Shown here: positions 8,306-16,757 of the stretch, piece after piece
Numbering within the stretch: position 1 is the first letter of the stretch
How the letters are laid out: every line of letters starts with the position of its first letter
Assembly: GCF_038396635.1 (NCBI RefSeq)
Contig: NZ_CP121687.1
Span: 992,001-1,056,000 of the forward strand
Source: Defluviitalea saccharophila
GTDB taxonomy: Bacteria; Bacillota; Clostridia; Lachnospirales; Defluviitaleaceae
Direction: 5' to 3'
DNA length: 64,000 nucleotides
Notes under the pieces: generated by a model
Told to the model about the DNA's origin: nothing
The model's database searches: none
The model's input: only the letters and a program-made list of their open reading frames with translations
Program-made: the position numbers and the translations under genes

Positions 8306-9100
8306 ATGGATATTCTAAAAAGAAGTCTTGCACCCCTGACAGATGAAGCATGGAAAGAAATAGAAGAAAGAGCACAGCAGGTTTTTGAATCCTATTTATC
8401 CGCAAGAAAATTCATTCATGTAGAAGGACCTTTAGGCTGGGATTATACCGTCCTTGCTGAAGGACGTTTAACCAATATAGAAGGAAAAGATGGAGAAGTT
8501 TATACAGGAATATATGAAGCTAAGCCTTTAATTGAGACAAGAATCAACTTTGAACTCAGCAGATGGGAAATGGATAATCTCATCCGCGGAGCAAAAGATA
8601 TTGATTTGTCTCCACTTGAAGAAGCAGCCAAAAAATCTGCATTATTCGAAGAAAATCTACTATATAACGGGCATGCTTCTGCAAATATTCAAGGTTTACA
8701 AAATGCTTCAACACATAAATCCATACCCTTTGGCAACAATGGTTCGGAAATTATGGATGCTCTCACTGAAGGAATGTTGATTTTAAAACGTTCTTTTACC
8801 AAAAAGCCATACACCCTGGTCGTTGGGAAAGAAGCCTTGAAAAGAATCCATAGAGAAATTCAAGGAGATTCCCTAAGCAAACGAATCACGGAATTACTGG
8901 GAAATGACATTGTATATAGTGAAGTTGTGGATGGAGCACTTTTAGTTCCTTATGACCATGAAGATTTAGAAATGACCATAGGCAGAGACTTTTCCATCGG
9001 TTACGAAACCGCTGATGAAAAAAGAGTTCAGCTCTTTATAACAGAATCCTTTACATTTAGAATACTGGACTCTGATCTGATTGTAAAATTTACAATTTAA
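8306..9100 (+). CDS. Encapsulin shell protein (family 1)
   Basis: A 264-residue HK97-fold shell protein of the size of T=1 (60-subunit) encapsulins. The N-terminus MDILKRSLAPLTDEAWKEIE is the classic family 1 start; KFIHVEGPLGWDY (residues about 36-47) and the C-terminal ITESFTFRI block also fit. It forms a protein nanocompartment that stores iron mineralised by the EncFtn cargo encoded just upstream, protecting the cell from iron-driven oxidative damage. Strong AAAGGAGG ribosome site; an intrinsic terminator follows. Confidence 0.97.
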   Translation: MDILKRSLAPLTDEAWKEIEERAQQVFESYLSARKFIHVEGPLGWDYTVLAEGRLTNIEGKDGEVYTGIYEAKPLIETRINFELSRWEMDNLIRGAKDIDLSPLEEAAKKSALFEENLLYNGHASANIQGLQNASTHKSIPFGNNGSEIMDALTEGMLILKRSFTKKPYTLVVGKEALKRIHREIQGDSLSKRITELLGNDIVYSEVVDGALLVPYDHEDLEMTIGRDFSIGYETADEKRVQLFITESFTFRILDSDLIVKFTI

Positions 9101-9121
9101 TTATATAATGTTTTTAAGAGA

Positions 9122-9150
9122 GTCCTACATAGAACTTTAATATGTAGGAC
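9122..9150 (+). terminator. Intrinsic terminator of the encapsulin operon
   Basis: A 10-bp perfect stem GTCCTACATA (9122-9131)/TATGTAGGAC (9141-9150), followed by TTTCTT. Confidence 0.87.
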
Positions 9151-9233
9151 TTTCTTGATACTATCTCAAAAGATGTTAAAATATGAATTTGGACATCTTA
9201 TTATTCAAATATTAACTTCACATGGAGGCTCCT

Positions 9234-10190
9234 ATGAAAAAAATTTGCATTTTAGATTCTAAAACTTTGGGAAAGGACATTGATTTATCTATATTTGAAG
9301 AATTTGGAACACTCACTGTATACGAAACGACTGCTCCTCACGAAGTTACAGAGAAAATTGCAGAGCAGGATATTATTATAACAAATAAAGTACAGCTTCA
9401 TTCCCCAAACTTATCTGCTGCCAAAAATCTTAAATTAATTTGCATTACTGCTACGGGTACGAACAATGTAGATTTAAACTATACGAGAGAACAAGGAATA
9501 GCCGTGACCAATGTTGCCGGATATTCTACGAACAGTGTTGCCCAACATACCTTTGCTATGGCCCTTTATCTGATGGAACACTTGCCTTATTATGATCATT
9601 ATGTGAAATCCGGAGATTACTGTAAGAGTAATATTTTTACTCATCTAGACAAACCTTTTCATGAGTTGGAAGGGAAAACTTGGGGAATTATCGGCTTAGG
9701 TGCAATTGGACAAAGGGTAGCCCAATTAGCCGAAGCTTTTGGCTGTAATGTAAGCTACTACTCTACATCAGGGAAAAATACTCATCCAAATTATAAACGG
9801 GTAGATTTGGATACTCTGCTTAGTCATTCAGACATCGTTTCTATCCATGCCCCTTTAAATGAAAACACTAGAAACCTGATTACTTATGACAAGCTGTCTA
9901 AAATGAAAGAAAGTGCCATTTTGTTAAATTTAGGCCGGGGCAGTATAGTAAACGAAGAAGACCTTGCCAAGGCTTTGGATGATCATCTTATTGCCGGTGC
10001 CGCCCTTGATGTTCTTGAACATGAACCAATGGAAGAAAATAATCCTCTCTTGAAAATAAAGAATAAAGACAAGCTGCTTATTACACCACATATTGCCTGG
10101 GCAAGTACGGAAGCAAGATATCGTCTCATTAATGAAGTTGCTGAAAATATTCGTGCCTTCTTAAACGGGATACAGAGAAACAGAGTATAA
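9234..10190 (+). CDS. D-2-hydroxyacid dehydrogenase (NAD-dependent)
   Basis: A 318-residue enzyme of the D-isomer 2-hydroxyacid dehydrogenase family. It has the Rossmann motif G-L-G-A-I-G-Q (about residue 150), the catalytic Arg in NLGRGSIV, Glu in LDVLEHEP and His in TPHIAWAS. It reduces 2-keto acids to D-2-hydroxy acids; glycerate dehydrogenase/hydroxypyruvate reductase is the nearest resemblance. The frame opens at ATG 9222, but that ATG lies over the GGAGG site (9224-9228), so ATG 9234 is the start. Its TAA falls exactly at the edge of a dispersed repeat. Confidence 0.93.
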   Translation: MKKICILDSKTLGKDIDLSIFEEFGTLTVYETTAPHEVTEKIAEQDIIITNKVQLHSPNLSAAKNLKLICITATGTNNVDLNYTREQGIAVTNVAGYSTNSVAQHTFAMALYLMEHLPYYDHYVKSGDYCKSNIFTHLDKPFHELEGKTWGIIGLGAIGQRVAQLAEAFGCNVSYYSTSGKNTHPNYKRVDLDTLLSHSDIVSIHAPLNENTRNLITYDKLSKMKESAILLNLGRGSIVNEEDLAKALDDHLIAGAALDVLEHEPMEENNPLLKIKNKDKLLITPHIAWASTEARYRLINEVAENIRAFLNGIQRNRV

Positions 10191-10328
10191 GAAAGAGTTT
10201 CGCAAGCGAAACGCTCGCGCCGAGCGCGGTCGGCAAAGCCGACTAAATACAATACGCGCGAGTGTGCATTTTACCCGAAGGGCTTTTTGTTACATAGGAA
10301 ATTCAGAGGAATTTCCTATGTAATAAAA
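10186..10328 (+). repeat. Dispersed structured repeat, copy A (full length)
   Basis: A GC-rich block of about 143 bp in AT-rich surroundings, closely similar to 61501-61646 and to the reverse strand of 47377-47520. From 5' to 3': TATAAGAAAGAG, a GTTTCG/CGAAAC hairpin, a long stem (GCTCGCGC with GCGCGAG) enclosing GTCGGC/GCCGAC, the TACAATACGCG segment, CCCGAAGGGCTTTTT, and a terminal hairpin (CATAGGAAATTC/GAATTTCCTATG). The TAA of the upstream gene lies inside the conserved edge. Confidence 0.9.
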
Positions 10329-10366
10329 AACCAGCTCGGCCGATACAAATATCGGTCAGGCTGGTT
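10329..10366. terminator. Bidirectional terminator
   Basis: A hairpin with outer stem AACCAGC/GCTGGTT and inner stem CCGATA/TATCGG, flanked by A6 and T6 runs. It separates the convergent dehydrogenase and aminotransferase genes. Confidence 0.88.
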
Positions 10367-10372
10367 TTTTAT

Positions 10373-11563
10373 TTATTTCATATTGTACAGTTTTGCCAAT
10401 TGAGTAAAAGCAGGTAAAGAATTTTTGATTTTCTCATAGGAAGTGCAGTATGCCAGTCTAATATGTCCGGGACAACCAAAGGATGAACCGGGTACTAGCA
10501 AGAGATTAAATTGCTTTGCATCCTGGCAGAATTTTTTATCATCCTCAATAGGGGTTCTCGGGAATAAGTAAAAAGCACCCTCAGGTTTTATGCACTTAAA
10601 TCCAATCTCTATTAAATGATTATAAAGTAAATCTCTGTTTCGTTTGTATATATTCACATCTACTTCGGATTCAAGGCAATCGGCAATTACCCTTTGGAAC
10701 AGGGATGGGGCATTGACAAAACCTAGAATTCTGTTGGCAACATTTAATGCGGCCATCACATCTTCAAAATCATCCATTTTAGGATTCGCCACGATATACC
10801 CTATTCTTTCTCCCGGAAGGGATAAGGATTTGCTGTAAGAATAACCGATAAAAGCATTTTTATAGTATTTTAAAACATATGGAACTTCTACCCCATCATA
10901 TATGATTTCTCTGTAAGGTTCATCAGAGATCAGATAGATGCTTATTCCCAGCTCTTCTTCTTTTTCTGATAAGGTTTTTGCCAATTCTTTGATCGCCTTT
11001 TCTGAGTATACCACTCCCGTTGGATTGTTAGGAGAATTGATGATTACCGCTTTTGTCTTAGGGGTAATTTTTTTCTTTAATTCTTCTATATTCGGTTCAA
11101 AGGTATCAATATCCGGTGGAACAATAATAAGCTGCCCATCAAAATTATTAACGTAATTGTTATACTCCCCAAAAAAAGGTGCAAAAACAATGACTTCATC
11201 CCCAGGATTTAAAAGAGCTTTTAACAGGATATTCAGTCCCCCCGCTGCACCGCAGGTCATAACAATACTGTTAAAGGATAGATCCAAACCATGTTTATTA
11301 TTAATAAATTCTGCAATCTTAGTTCTAACATCTTCGTAACCGGAGTTGTTCATATAACCGTGTACTAAATTAGGTGATTCTTCATTTAAAATTTTCTGAA
11401 TGGAGGCCTTAATATTTTCAGGTGGTTCTACATTGGGATTTCCCAAGCTAAAGTCAAACACATTCTCTTCCCCATAAAGATTGGCTAATCTTTTTCCTTC
11501 TTCAAACATTGCTCGGATCACTGAGCTGTTTTCTACCAAAGTTTTCATCTTATTTGATATCAT
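10373..11563 (-). CDS. Pyridoxal phosphate-dependent aminotransferase (class I/II)
   Basis: A 396-residue fold-type I aminotransferase. It shows NSPNNPTG (176-183), the cofactor-nitrogen Asp214 in SDEPY, the Schiff-base Lys245 in SYSKSLSLPGER, and a C-terminal Arg in HIRLAY that binds the substrate carboxylate. This subgroup (AspC/PatA-like) transfers amino groups between amino acids and 2-oxoglutarate; the preferred amino acid cannot be read from sequence. It starts close behind its own AT-rich promoter region and stands alone, so no pathway is implied by neighbours. Confidence 0.93.
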   Translation of the reverse strand: MISNKMKTLVENSSVIRAMFEEGKRLANLYGEENVFDFSLGNPNVEPPENIKASIQKILNEESPNLVHGYMNNSGYEDVRTKIAEFINNKHGLDLSFNSIVMTCGAAGGLNILLKALLNPGDEVIVFAPFFGEYNNYVNNFDGQLIIVPPDIDTFEPNIEELKKKITPKTKAVIINSPNNPTGVVYSEKAIKELAKTLSEKEEELGISIYLISDEPYREIIYDGVEVPYVLKYYKNAFIGYSYSKSLSLPGERIGYIVANPKMDDFEDVMAALNVANRILGFVNAPSLFQRVIADCLESEVDVNIYKRNRDLLYNHLIEIGFKCIKPEGAFYLFPRTPIEDDKKFCQDAKQFNLLLVPGSSFGCPGHIRLAYCTSYEKIKNSLPAFTQLAKLYNMK

Positions 11564-11788
11564 TGCATGCTCCCCTTTATATTTCCTTTATTATTAAAAA
11601 TATATAGTTATAATTTCAAAAATATTTAAATTATATTTTACTACTTTAACGTGAGAAAATCAATGAAATATATTATAATTTTAGAAAGCTGGCTCATCAC
11701 TTATTGATAATAAATAATAAAATGTCGATATTGATTATAGAATGCTTAATTTACTGCATTCCTATTTTCACTATAAAGGGGGTAACTT
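11564..11788. other. AT-rich divergent intergenic region
   Basis: Separates the aminotransferase (minus) and YjfB (plus) genes. Apart from AT-rich promoter-like sequence I see no stable hairpin, riboswitch or conserved ORF. GTCGATAT near 11723 resembles a sigma-D -10 but lacks a proper -35. Confidence 0.4.
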
Positions 11789-11986
11789 ATGGATATCGCA
11801 GCATTATCCTCCGCCATATCTATGCAGCAGTTAGGACTAAATGTTTCGGTTGCAGTTATGAATCTTGCAAAAGATCAAGTAACGGTACAGTCTCAACAGA
11901 TGATGCAAATGCTTCAAGCAAGCACATCGGCAATGGAGATTTCAGTCAATCCCCATATTGGTGGAACCATCGACATTAAGATCTAA
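11789..11986 (+). CDS. YjfB-type putative motility protein
   Basis: A 65-residue protein with the N-terminal MDIAALSSAIS and the centre NVSVAVMNLAKD typical of the YjfB_motility family (PF14070), followed by a Met/Gln-rich helix and a short C-terminal strand. In Bacillus the relative is expressed with flagellar genes, but its molecular role is unknown. It has a strong AAAGGGGG ribosome site and its own terminator. Too short for many gene finders, but the family match is clear. Confidence 0.88.
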   Translation: MDIAALSSAISMQQLGLNVSVAVMNLAKDQVTVQSQQMMQMLQASTSAMEISVNPHIGGTIDIKI

Positions 11987-11989
11987 TAC

Positions 11990-12030
11990 AAAGAAGAGCT
12001 GGACTTCAAATAGAAGTTCAGCTCTTCTTT
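11990..12030. terminator. Bidirectional terminator
   Basis: Stem AAAGAAGAGCT (11990-12000)/AGCTCTTCTTT (12020-12030), extended inward by GACTT/AAGT, with A and T runs on the two sides. Ends yjfB and the convergent DUF6873 gene. Confidence 0.87.
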
Positions 12031-12032
12031 GC

Positions 12033-12725
12033 TTAAGAAAACGTTAAAATAGATCCTACATCGATCAAAGGATAATTGGAATCATATATGATCTCCAATC
12101 TTTTCCCATGGATAAATCTTCTTATTTTTTCATAGTCAGGATGTTTTGAAATATCCCCTGCAAAGTAGATGTTATCATTAACCCTTCCTCCAGTACCACC
12201 TATAAAACCGTATAATTGCCCGGGCAATAGTATGAATCCTGGCTGAATCAAACATACCTCTATGTCATGGGAAGCCACTGCTTTAGCAATCCCTGCATCC
12301 GATGTTATAATACTGGAATCATCAATGGGAAGGGCTGAACATCGGGTATATCCTTGCTTGACATGAATAATGTTCTTCTTTATTTTTTTCATATCTTCTA
12401 AAATAATCGGTGACGTATAGTTTAAATTGTGAATAAAATGTCTGCCTACCATCAGTCCGTTAAAACTTACAGATTGGGGATATCGATACCCCAACTGATT
12501 TTCTAAGACCTCTATCGGCAAAGAAAAAGGATTCAGTTGATTCTTTATACATTGATACTGTTCCTCTGCCATATATATTTTTTCATCTCCACAAAAAAGG
12601 AATATATCCGGATGATGGTTAATACTTTCATAAACAATATCCAAGGATTGAATTTCTATTACCTCATCTGCCTGACGCAGTAGATTTTTTAGACTATCGT
12701 AAATATTTTGGGATAGAAAGATCAT
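12033..12725 (-). CDS. DUF6873 family protein (GME/amidinotransferase-like fold)
   Basis: A 230-residue soluble protein resembling the DUF6873 family, thought to share the guanidino-group-modifying (GME) pentein fold. The C-terminal half has conserved-looking blocks: CSALPIDDSSIITSDAGIA near residue 148, PGFILLPGQLYGFIGGTGG near residue 178 and AGDISKHPD near 203. No function is established. Its start lies inside the end of the radical SAM gene (32-nt overlap in a different frame), which implies coupled translation and a shared task. The start could be further in; ATG 12725 has a GAGGGAAG site. Confidence 0.78.
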   Translation of the reverse strand: MIFLSQNIYDSLKNLLRQADEVIEIQSLDIVYESINHHPDIFLFCGDEKIYMAEEQYQCIKNQLNPFSLPIEVLENQLGYRYPQSVSFNGLMVGRHFIHNLNYTSPIILEDMKKIKKNIIHVKQGYTRCSALPIDDSSIITSDAGIAKAVASHDIEVCLIQPGFILLPGQLYGFIGGTGGRVNDNIYFAGDISKHPDYEKIRRFIHGKRLEIIYDSNYPLIDVGSILTFS

Positions 12726-13737
12726 TCAGTTTTCTTCCCTCACTTTCAAACACCAGGGAATCTTCTCCCCCGCTTATTCGCTTAAATTGAATGGGGATTC
12801 CCTGTTCTTTTATATGGTTTAAATATTTTCTCTTATGTCCAATCAAGCTTTGATACATCTTCTGGTTAGCACAAATAATAAGAGGCTTATTTCCGTTTTC
12901 TTCATAGATTTTTAAAACAAACTCATTCAGCATCTTTTCCTCAACCAATTGTCTAAAAGCCGGATGATAGGGACCGGCAACGATTCCTTTTCCTAAGTCC
13001 ACCTCTTCTGAAGCCTGCAGTCCTACCCGAAGCACGGTAATGCCAGCTTCATAAAATAAAGGAAGTATCTGACTTGTCCAGGCTATTCCCTCATCTAAAC
13101 TTAAGGGCTGATAGATTCCTTTATAATACATAGTTTCAAGTTCTGTATCTTTCATAATGACTGTGGGATAAATCCTGGTGGTATGAGGCTTCATTGCTAT
13201 TATTTTTTGAGCGGTTTTTATACTCTTATGAAGGGTATCTTTTGGAAGACCTATCATCATTTGAAGTCCCAATTCTATCGGTGTTTTCTTGATATATTCA
13301 ACGGCTCTATACACATCTTCTACCGTATGATTCCTTTTGCTGGTTTCTAATACTTCCTGATCAAGAGACTGTACACCTAGCTCTATTGCTTTTACAGGGT
13401 ATTGGGATAAAAGTTTTAAAATTTCTTCACTAATATAATCCGGTCTGGTAGAAAGCCTTATACCCTCTAATTGATACTTCATGATATATTCTGTTGCCAG
13501 ATCCAGATATTTCTTTTGAATAAGGGGGTGGATGCCTGTAAAACTCCCTCCAAAAAAAGCTATTTCAACACGCTTATCTACATTCGAACCTTCTAAATAA
13601 CTTTCAATATGATGACGTATTTGGCTTTCATCAAATACATCTTTTACACCTGTTATTCTTTTTTGGTTGCAAAACACACAATCATTCGGACAACCTTGAT
13701 GAGAAACAAATATCGGAATAATCATTTTCTTTTTCAT
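12694..13737 (-). CDS. Radical SAM protein, Elp3-like
   Basis: A 347-residue radical SAM enzyme with the 4Fe-4S cluster motif C16-x3-C20-x2-C23 (CPNDCVFC) and FFGGSFTG after it, IELGVQSLDQEVL near residue 117 and MIGLPKDT near residue 161, all as in the Elp3/YtqA group. It lacks the histone-acetyltransferase-like GNAT domain of true Elp3, so a tRNA wobble-modifying role is not certain. It is the upstream partner of the DUF6873 gene, which overlaps its 3' end by 32 nt. Clostridial genomes often call such proteins elongator protein 3-like. Confidence 0.88.
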   Translation of the reverse strand: MKKKMIIPIFVSHQGCPNDCVFCNQKRITGVKDVFDESQIRHHIESYLEGSNVDKRVEIAFFGGSFTGIHPLIQKKYLDLATEYIMKYQLEGIRLSTRPDYISEEILKLLSQYPVKAIELGVQSLDQEVLETSKRNHTVEDVYRAVEYIKKTPIELGLQMMIGLPKDTLHKSIKTAQKIIAMKPHTTRIYPTVIMKDTELETMYYKGIYQPLSLDEGIAWTSQILPLFYEAGITVLRVGLQASEEVDLGKGIVAGPYHPAFRQLVEEKMLNEFVLKIYEENGNKPLIICANQKMYQSLIGHKRKYLNHIKEQGIPIQFKRISGGEDSLVFESEGRKLNDLSIPKYLR

Positions 13738-13777
13738 AACTACCTCTACACTCTAGAATATAATTGGGCTATAGCAA

Positions 13778-13808
13778 AACGTAGGGTACTGTGAACTGAC
13801 CCTACGTT
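13778..13808 (-). terminator. Terminator of the glycan operon
   Basis: A 10-bp stem AACGTAGGGT (13778-13787)/ACCCTACGTT (13799-13808), followed on the minus strand by TTTTGC. It lies just after the VanZ gene. Confidence 0.75.
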
Positions 13809-13814
13809 ATATCC

Positions 13815-14318
13815 CTAGCTTAATTCTATATTTAAGTTATATATTTTATCCACGATCTTATTTATTGAAGGCACTCTTTCTATTAATAGAAAAACCATCA
13901 CCATAATCAAGCATCCAAATAAAGCGCCTTTTCCATCTCTTAATACATCCTGTATCTGAGCCCCTCTTCCTGGGACAAAAAATTGATGAATTTCATCGGT
14001 AATGCCATATAAGATTGTCGCAATCCACGACCACATGCCTGTTTTAATTGCTTTTCCAACATATCCATAACAGGAAGCATAGATCAGCATACATAATCCG
14101 CCAAAAATAATAACATGAGCAGTCTTTCGAATCCACATTTGCAAACTCATTGCCTCAGAATTATCTATATCCATTGCTTCTTCCTGAGTGAGGATATTGG
14201 CTCTTTCCAACACCCATGCCGAGTCTTGACGAGACAAATCCCCCGGTCTTGACGAGAGAAGAAATATAGCTGCCATCCATAAAATTGTAAGTATCCAAAT
14301 TATTTTTCTAAGTCTCAT
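13815..14318 (-). CDS. VanZ family membrane protein
   Basis: A 167-residue protein with about four transmembrane helices and the VanZ features SSRPGD (near residue 22), RKTAHVIIFGGLCMLIY and GITDEIHQFFVPGRGAQIQD with the conserved acidic and His residues. VanZ-like proteins are linked to cell-envelope glycan functions and glycopeptide tolerance. The open frame reaches 14384, but ATG 14318 has an AGAGAGG ribosome site and overlaps the previous stop by 11 nt, so it is preferred. Last gene of the glycan operon. Confidence 0.87.
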   Translation of the reverse strand: MRLRKIIWILTILWMAAIFLLSSRPGDLSRQDSAWVLERANILTQEEAMDIDNSEAMSLQMWIRKTAHVIIFGGLCMLIYASCYGYVGKAIKTGMWSWIATILYGITDEIHQFFVPGRGAQIQDVLRDGKGALFGCLIMVMVFLLIERVPSINKIVDKIYNLNIELS

Positions 14319-14979
14319 TGGTAAGCCTCTCTTTATGAAAAATCTCTCTGGCAGGGACTCCTGCCGCTGTAATGCCGCTTTCAACAGACTGAATCACCAC
14401 CGCCCCTGCACCAATGACACTCTCCTTTTGTACGGTTAACCCTTGCTTAATAAACGCTTTACTGCCTATCTCTACCCGTTCTTCAATCGTAACGTTTCCG
14501 GAAACATTTACATTCCAATAGAGGGTAGAATAATCGGCTATAGTGGTGTCATGGCCTATTCCGCACTGAGGATTGATATGAACATAGTTCCCAATAATAA
14601 TATTGGTTGTAAGCACACAGTAAGGACTGATGAGAACCCCTTCTCCTATTTGTACCTCCGGAGAAATGTAAGCCGTAGGATGAATAATGTTGATCATATC
14701 GAGATTATGTTCCTTCATTTGAAGGATCAAACGGCTTTTGATACTTGGTTTGGCAACGGCACAAAACCCGTATAATTTTTCATAGGGTTCTGCTAAAGTA
14801 CTCAATATATCAAAGTCCCCCAAAACAGGCACTCCAAAGTATTCTATGCCTTTTTTTCCAGGATCGCTGTCAATAAAGCCTATTAACTCATATGAAGGAT
14901 GCATTTGATTGATATCTTTTATATAGCGTGCCACTTCTCTTCCCAATCCTCCGGCACCGACAATGACTAACTTTTTCAC
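14308..14979 (-). CDS. PglD/NeuD-type sugar O- or N-acetyltransferase
   Basis: A 223-residue two-domain acyltransferase. The N-terminus is a small Rossmann-like domain (IVGAGGLGRE, residues about 5-14, to about 85) that holds the UDP-sugar; the rest is a left-handed beta-helix of hexapeptide repeats (about 95-205) with the catalytic-base His in GIGHDT. In the bacillosamine pathway PglD acetylates the 4-amino sugar made by PglE. It starts with GTG in a GTGA overlap with the glycosyltransferase gene and overlaps VanZ downstream. Confidence 0.9.
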   Translation of the reverse strand: MKKLVIVGAGGLGREVARYIKDINQMHPSYELIGFIDSDPGKKGIEYFGVPVLGDFDILSTLAEPYEKLYGFCAVAKPSIKSRLILQMKEHNLDMINIIHPTAYISPEVQIGEGVLISPYCVLTTNIIIGNYVHINPQCGIGHDTTIADYSTLYWNVNVSGNVTIEERVEIGSKAFIKQGLTVQKESVIGAGAVVIQSVESGITAAGVPAREIFHKERLTNET

Positions 14980-15575
14980 ATCATTTCATCCCTTTGCCCG
15001 TAAACTCCCTCAGCAGTTAATACCACTTTTACGGTTTTAATAATTATTTTTAAATCTAACCATAAGGAATAGTTATTGACATATTCCACATCATATTCTA
15101 TTCTCTTTGCCCAAGGGAGCGAATTTCTGCCGTTTACCTGGGCAAGCCCTGTTACTCCAGGACGCATTTTAAGTCGCTGCATCTGGAATTCATTATATTT
15201 TTCAACCTGGTATCTTAAGGTAGGTCTTGGACCAATAATACTCATATCCCCTTTTAAAATATTGATGAGTTGGGGCAGCTCATCTAAGCTCGTCTTTCTT
15301 AGAATTCTTCCTATTTTAGTAATTCTGGGATCGTTTTCTTCTGTATAAATACCATTTCCCATATTCACTGCATTTTGTATCATGGTTCTAAATTTGTAAA
15401 TTTTAAAGTCTTTCCCATCTTTTCCTACTCGCTCTTGTATAAAGAAAACCGGACCCTTTGAGGTTAGTTTAATACCTAAAGCAATAATAAAAAATATGGG
15501 GCTCACTGCAATAAATAGAATAAATGCAATTAGTTTATCCAGTCCATGTTTGATCATTATTTGGATCTCTTTCAT
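14976..15575 (-). CDS. Undecaprenyl-phosphate sugar-phosphate transferase (PglC-like)
   Basis: A 199-residue monotopic phosphoglycosyl transferase with one N-terminal re-entrant helix (about 12-35). It carries YKFRTM, then the catalytic D-E pair in SLDELPQL, GDMSIIGPRP and RPGVTGLAQVNGR, all signatures of the PglC/WcaJ domain. It moves a sugar-1-phosphate from UDP-sugar to undecaprenyl phosphate, the first membrane step of glycan or glycoprotein assembly. The short length equals PglC rather than WbaP, and both neighbours fit a bacillosamine-type route. Confidence 0.94.
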   Translation of the reverse strand: MKEIQIMIKHGLDKLIAFILFIAVSPIFFIIALGIKLTSKGPVFFIQERVGKDGKDFKIYKFRTMIQNAVNMGNGIYTEENDPRITKIGRILRKTSLDELPQLINILKGDMSIIGPRPTLRYQVEKYNEFQMQRLKMRPGVTGLAQVNGRNSLPWAKRIEYDVEYVNNYSLWLDLKIIIKTVKVVLTAEGVYGQRDEMM

Positions 15576-15591
15576 AGGTACACCTCAAATT

Positions 15592-16713
15592 TCATATCTG
15601 GAATACATTCTTAAAGTTCTTTATTGTATCCACAACATAGTCAATTTCTTCCCTTGTAAGATTTGTATAAAAGGGAATGGCAATACACTCACTACCTGCT
15701 TTTTCAGTTACAGGAAAGTCTCCTGATTTATACCCGAAGGTTTCTCTATAAAATGGTTGAAGATGAATAGGGGTGAAATAAGGTTTACATCCTATTCCAT
15801 TGTCTCTTAAATAATCTATTAAATCATTTCTTATTTCTTCTGAAACACGAATAACATAAACAAACCAACTCATACGGCTTACATTCGGATGAATAAAAGG
15901 TGCCTGAACCCATGGAATCTCTTTAAGCTTCTCCGTATAGTAGTTGGCCGCCGCATTTCTTTTTTCTATGATTTCATCAATTCTTTCCATTTGTGCAATG
16001 CCTAAAGCGGAATGAATTTCGCTTAATCGGTAGTTGTATCCCAATCGCTCATGATACAGCCATAGTCCTGTAACTGCTCTTCCCTGGCTTCTCATACTCC
16101 TGCATAGCTCTGCAACTTCATCGTTATTGGTTACAATAATGCCCCCTTCTCCGGTTGTAATCTGCTTATTCGGATAAAAAGCAAAGGCAGCAGCATCTGC
16201 AGAGCTTCCGGCTTTAGTATTTTGATAAATACTTCCAAGGGCTTCACAGGAATCTTCAATCACATAAAGGTTGTGTTTCCTTGCAATTTCTCTTACCTTA
16301 TTGAGATTCATAGGCTGTCCAAAAACATCAACCACCAAAATCGCTTTCGTTTTATCGGTAATTTTCTCTTCAATCTGATTGATATCAATATTGAGAGTTT
16401 CTTCATCAATATCAACAAAAACCGGTACTGCTTTTTCAAATAAAATACAGTTTGCCGAGGCAATAAAACTAAAGGGGGTAGTGATGACCTCGTCCCCTTC
16501 TTTTATTCCTAAAGCTCTAATAATGAGATGAAGAGCACTGGTTCCGCTGTTCACAGCAACAGCATGCTTAACTCCCGTAAATTTTGCGATCATTGTTTCA
16601 AATTCTTCTATTTTCGGTCCAATGCTTAAAACTCCTGAGCGGAGCACTTGATTCACATATTCAATTTCTTTATCTGTAATATCAGGTTTGGATAGGGATA
16701 TTTGCTTTTTCAT
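15592..16713 (-). CDS. DegT/DnrJ/EryC1/StrS sugar aminotransferase (PglE-like)
   Basis: A 373-residue PLP aminotransferase of the DegT family. The cofactor lysine is Lys183 in FAFYPNKQITTGEGG, with Asp154 in IEDSCEALG. It aminates a 4-keto-6-deoxy nucleotide sugar, giving the 4-amino sugar that the PglD-like enzyme acetylates. It is the first enzyme gene of a five-gene minus-strand run ending with VanZ. The dehydratase that makes the keto sugar (PglF) is not in the window, so it must be encoded elsewhere if the pathway is complete. Confidence 0.93.
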   Translation of the reverse strand: MKKQISLSKPDITDKEIEYVNQVLRSGVLSIGPKIEEFETMIAKFTGVKHAVAVNSGTSALHLIIRALGIKEGDEVITTPFSFIASANCILFEKAVPVFVDIDEETLNIDINQIEEKITDKTKAILVVDVFGQPMNLNKVREIARKHNLYVIEDSCEALGSIYQNTKAGSSADAAAFAFYPNKQITTGEGGIIVTNNDEVAELCRSMRSQGRAVTGLWLYHERLGYNYRLSEIHSALGIAQMERIDEIIEKRNAAANYYTEKLKEIPWVQAPFIHPNVSRMSWFVYVIRVSEEIRNDLIDYLRDNGIGCKPYFTPIHLQPFYRETFGYKSGDFPVTEKAGSECIAIPFYTNLTREEIDYVVDTIKNFKNVFQI

Positions 16714-16757
16714 TTAATCACTCTCAATTACTGTCTTATTTTTTGATATCCATTCTA

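Noticed and set aside
9983-10252. Minus-strand ORF whose N-terminal peptide (FADRARRERFA.ETLSY) recurs in frames at 47435-47677 and 61401-61690
   Set aside because: The shared peptide is only the translation of the structured repeat; the rest is the reverse of the dehydrogenase gene. No ribosome site and no common protein.
11700-11735. GTCGATAT before yjfB as a sigma-D (flagellar) -10
   Set aside because: Seven of eight positions match, but no TAAA lies at the needed 15-16 bp distance; the nearest is at 9 bp.
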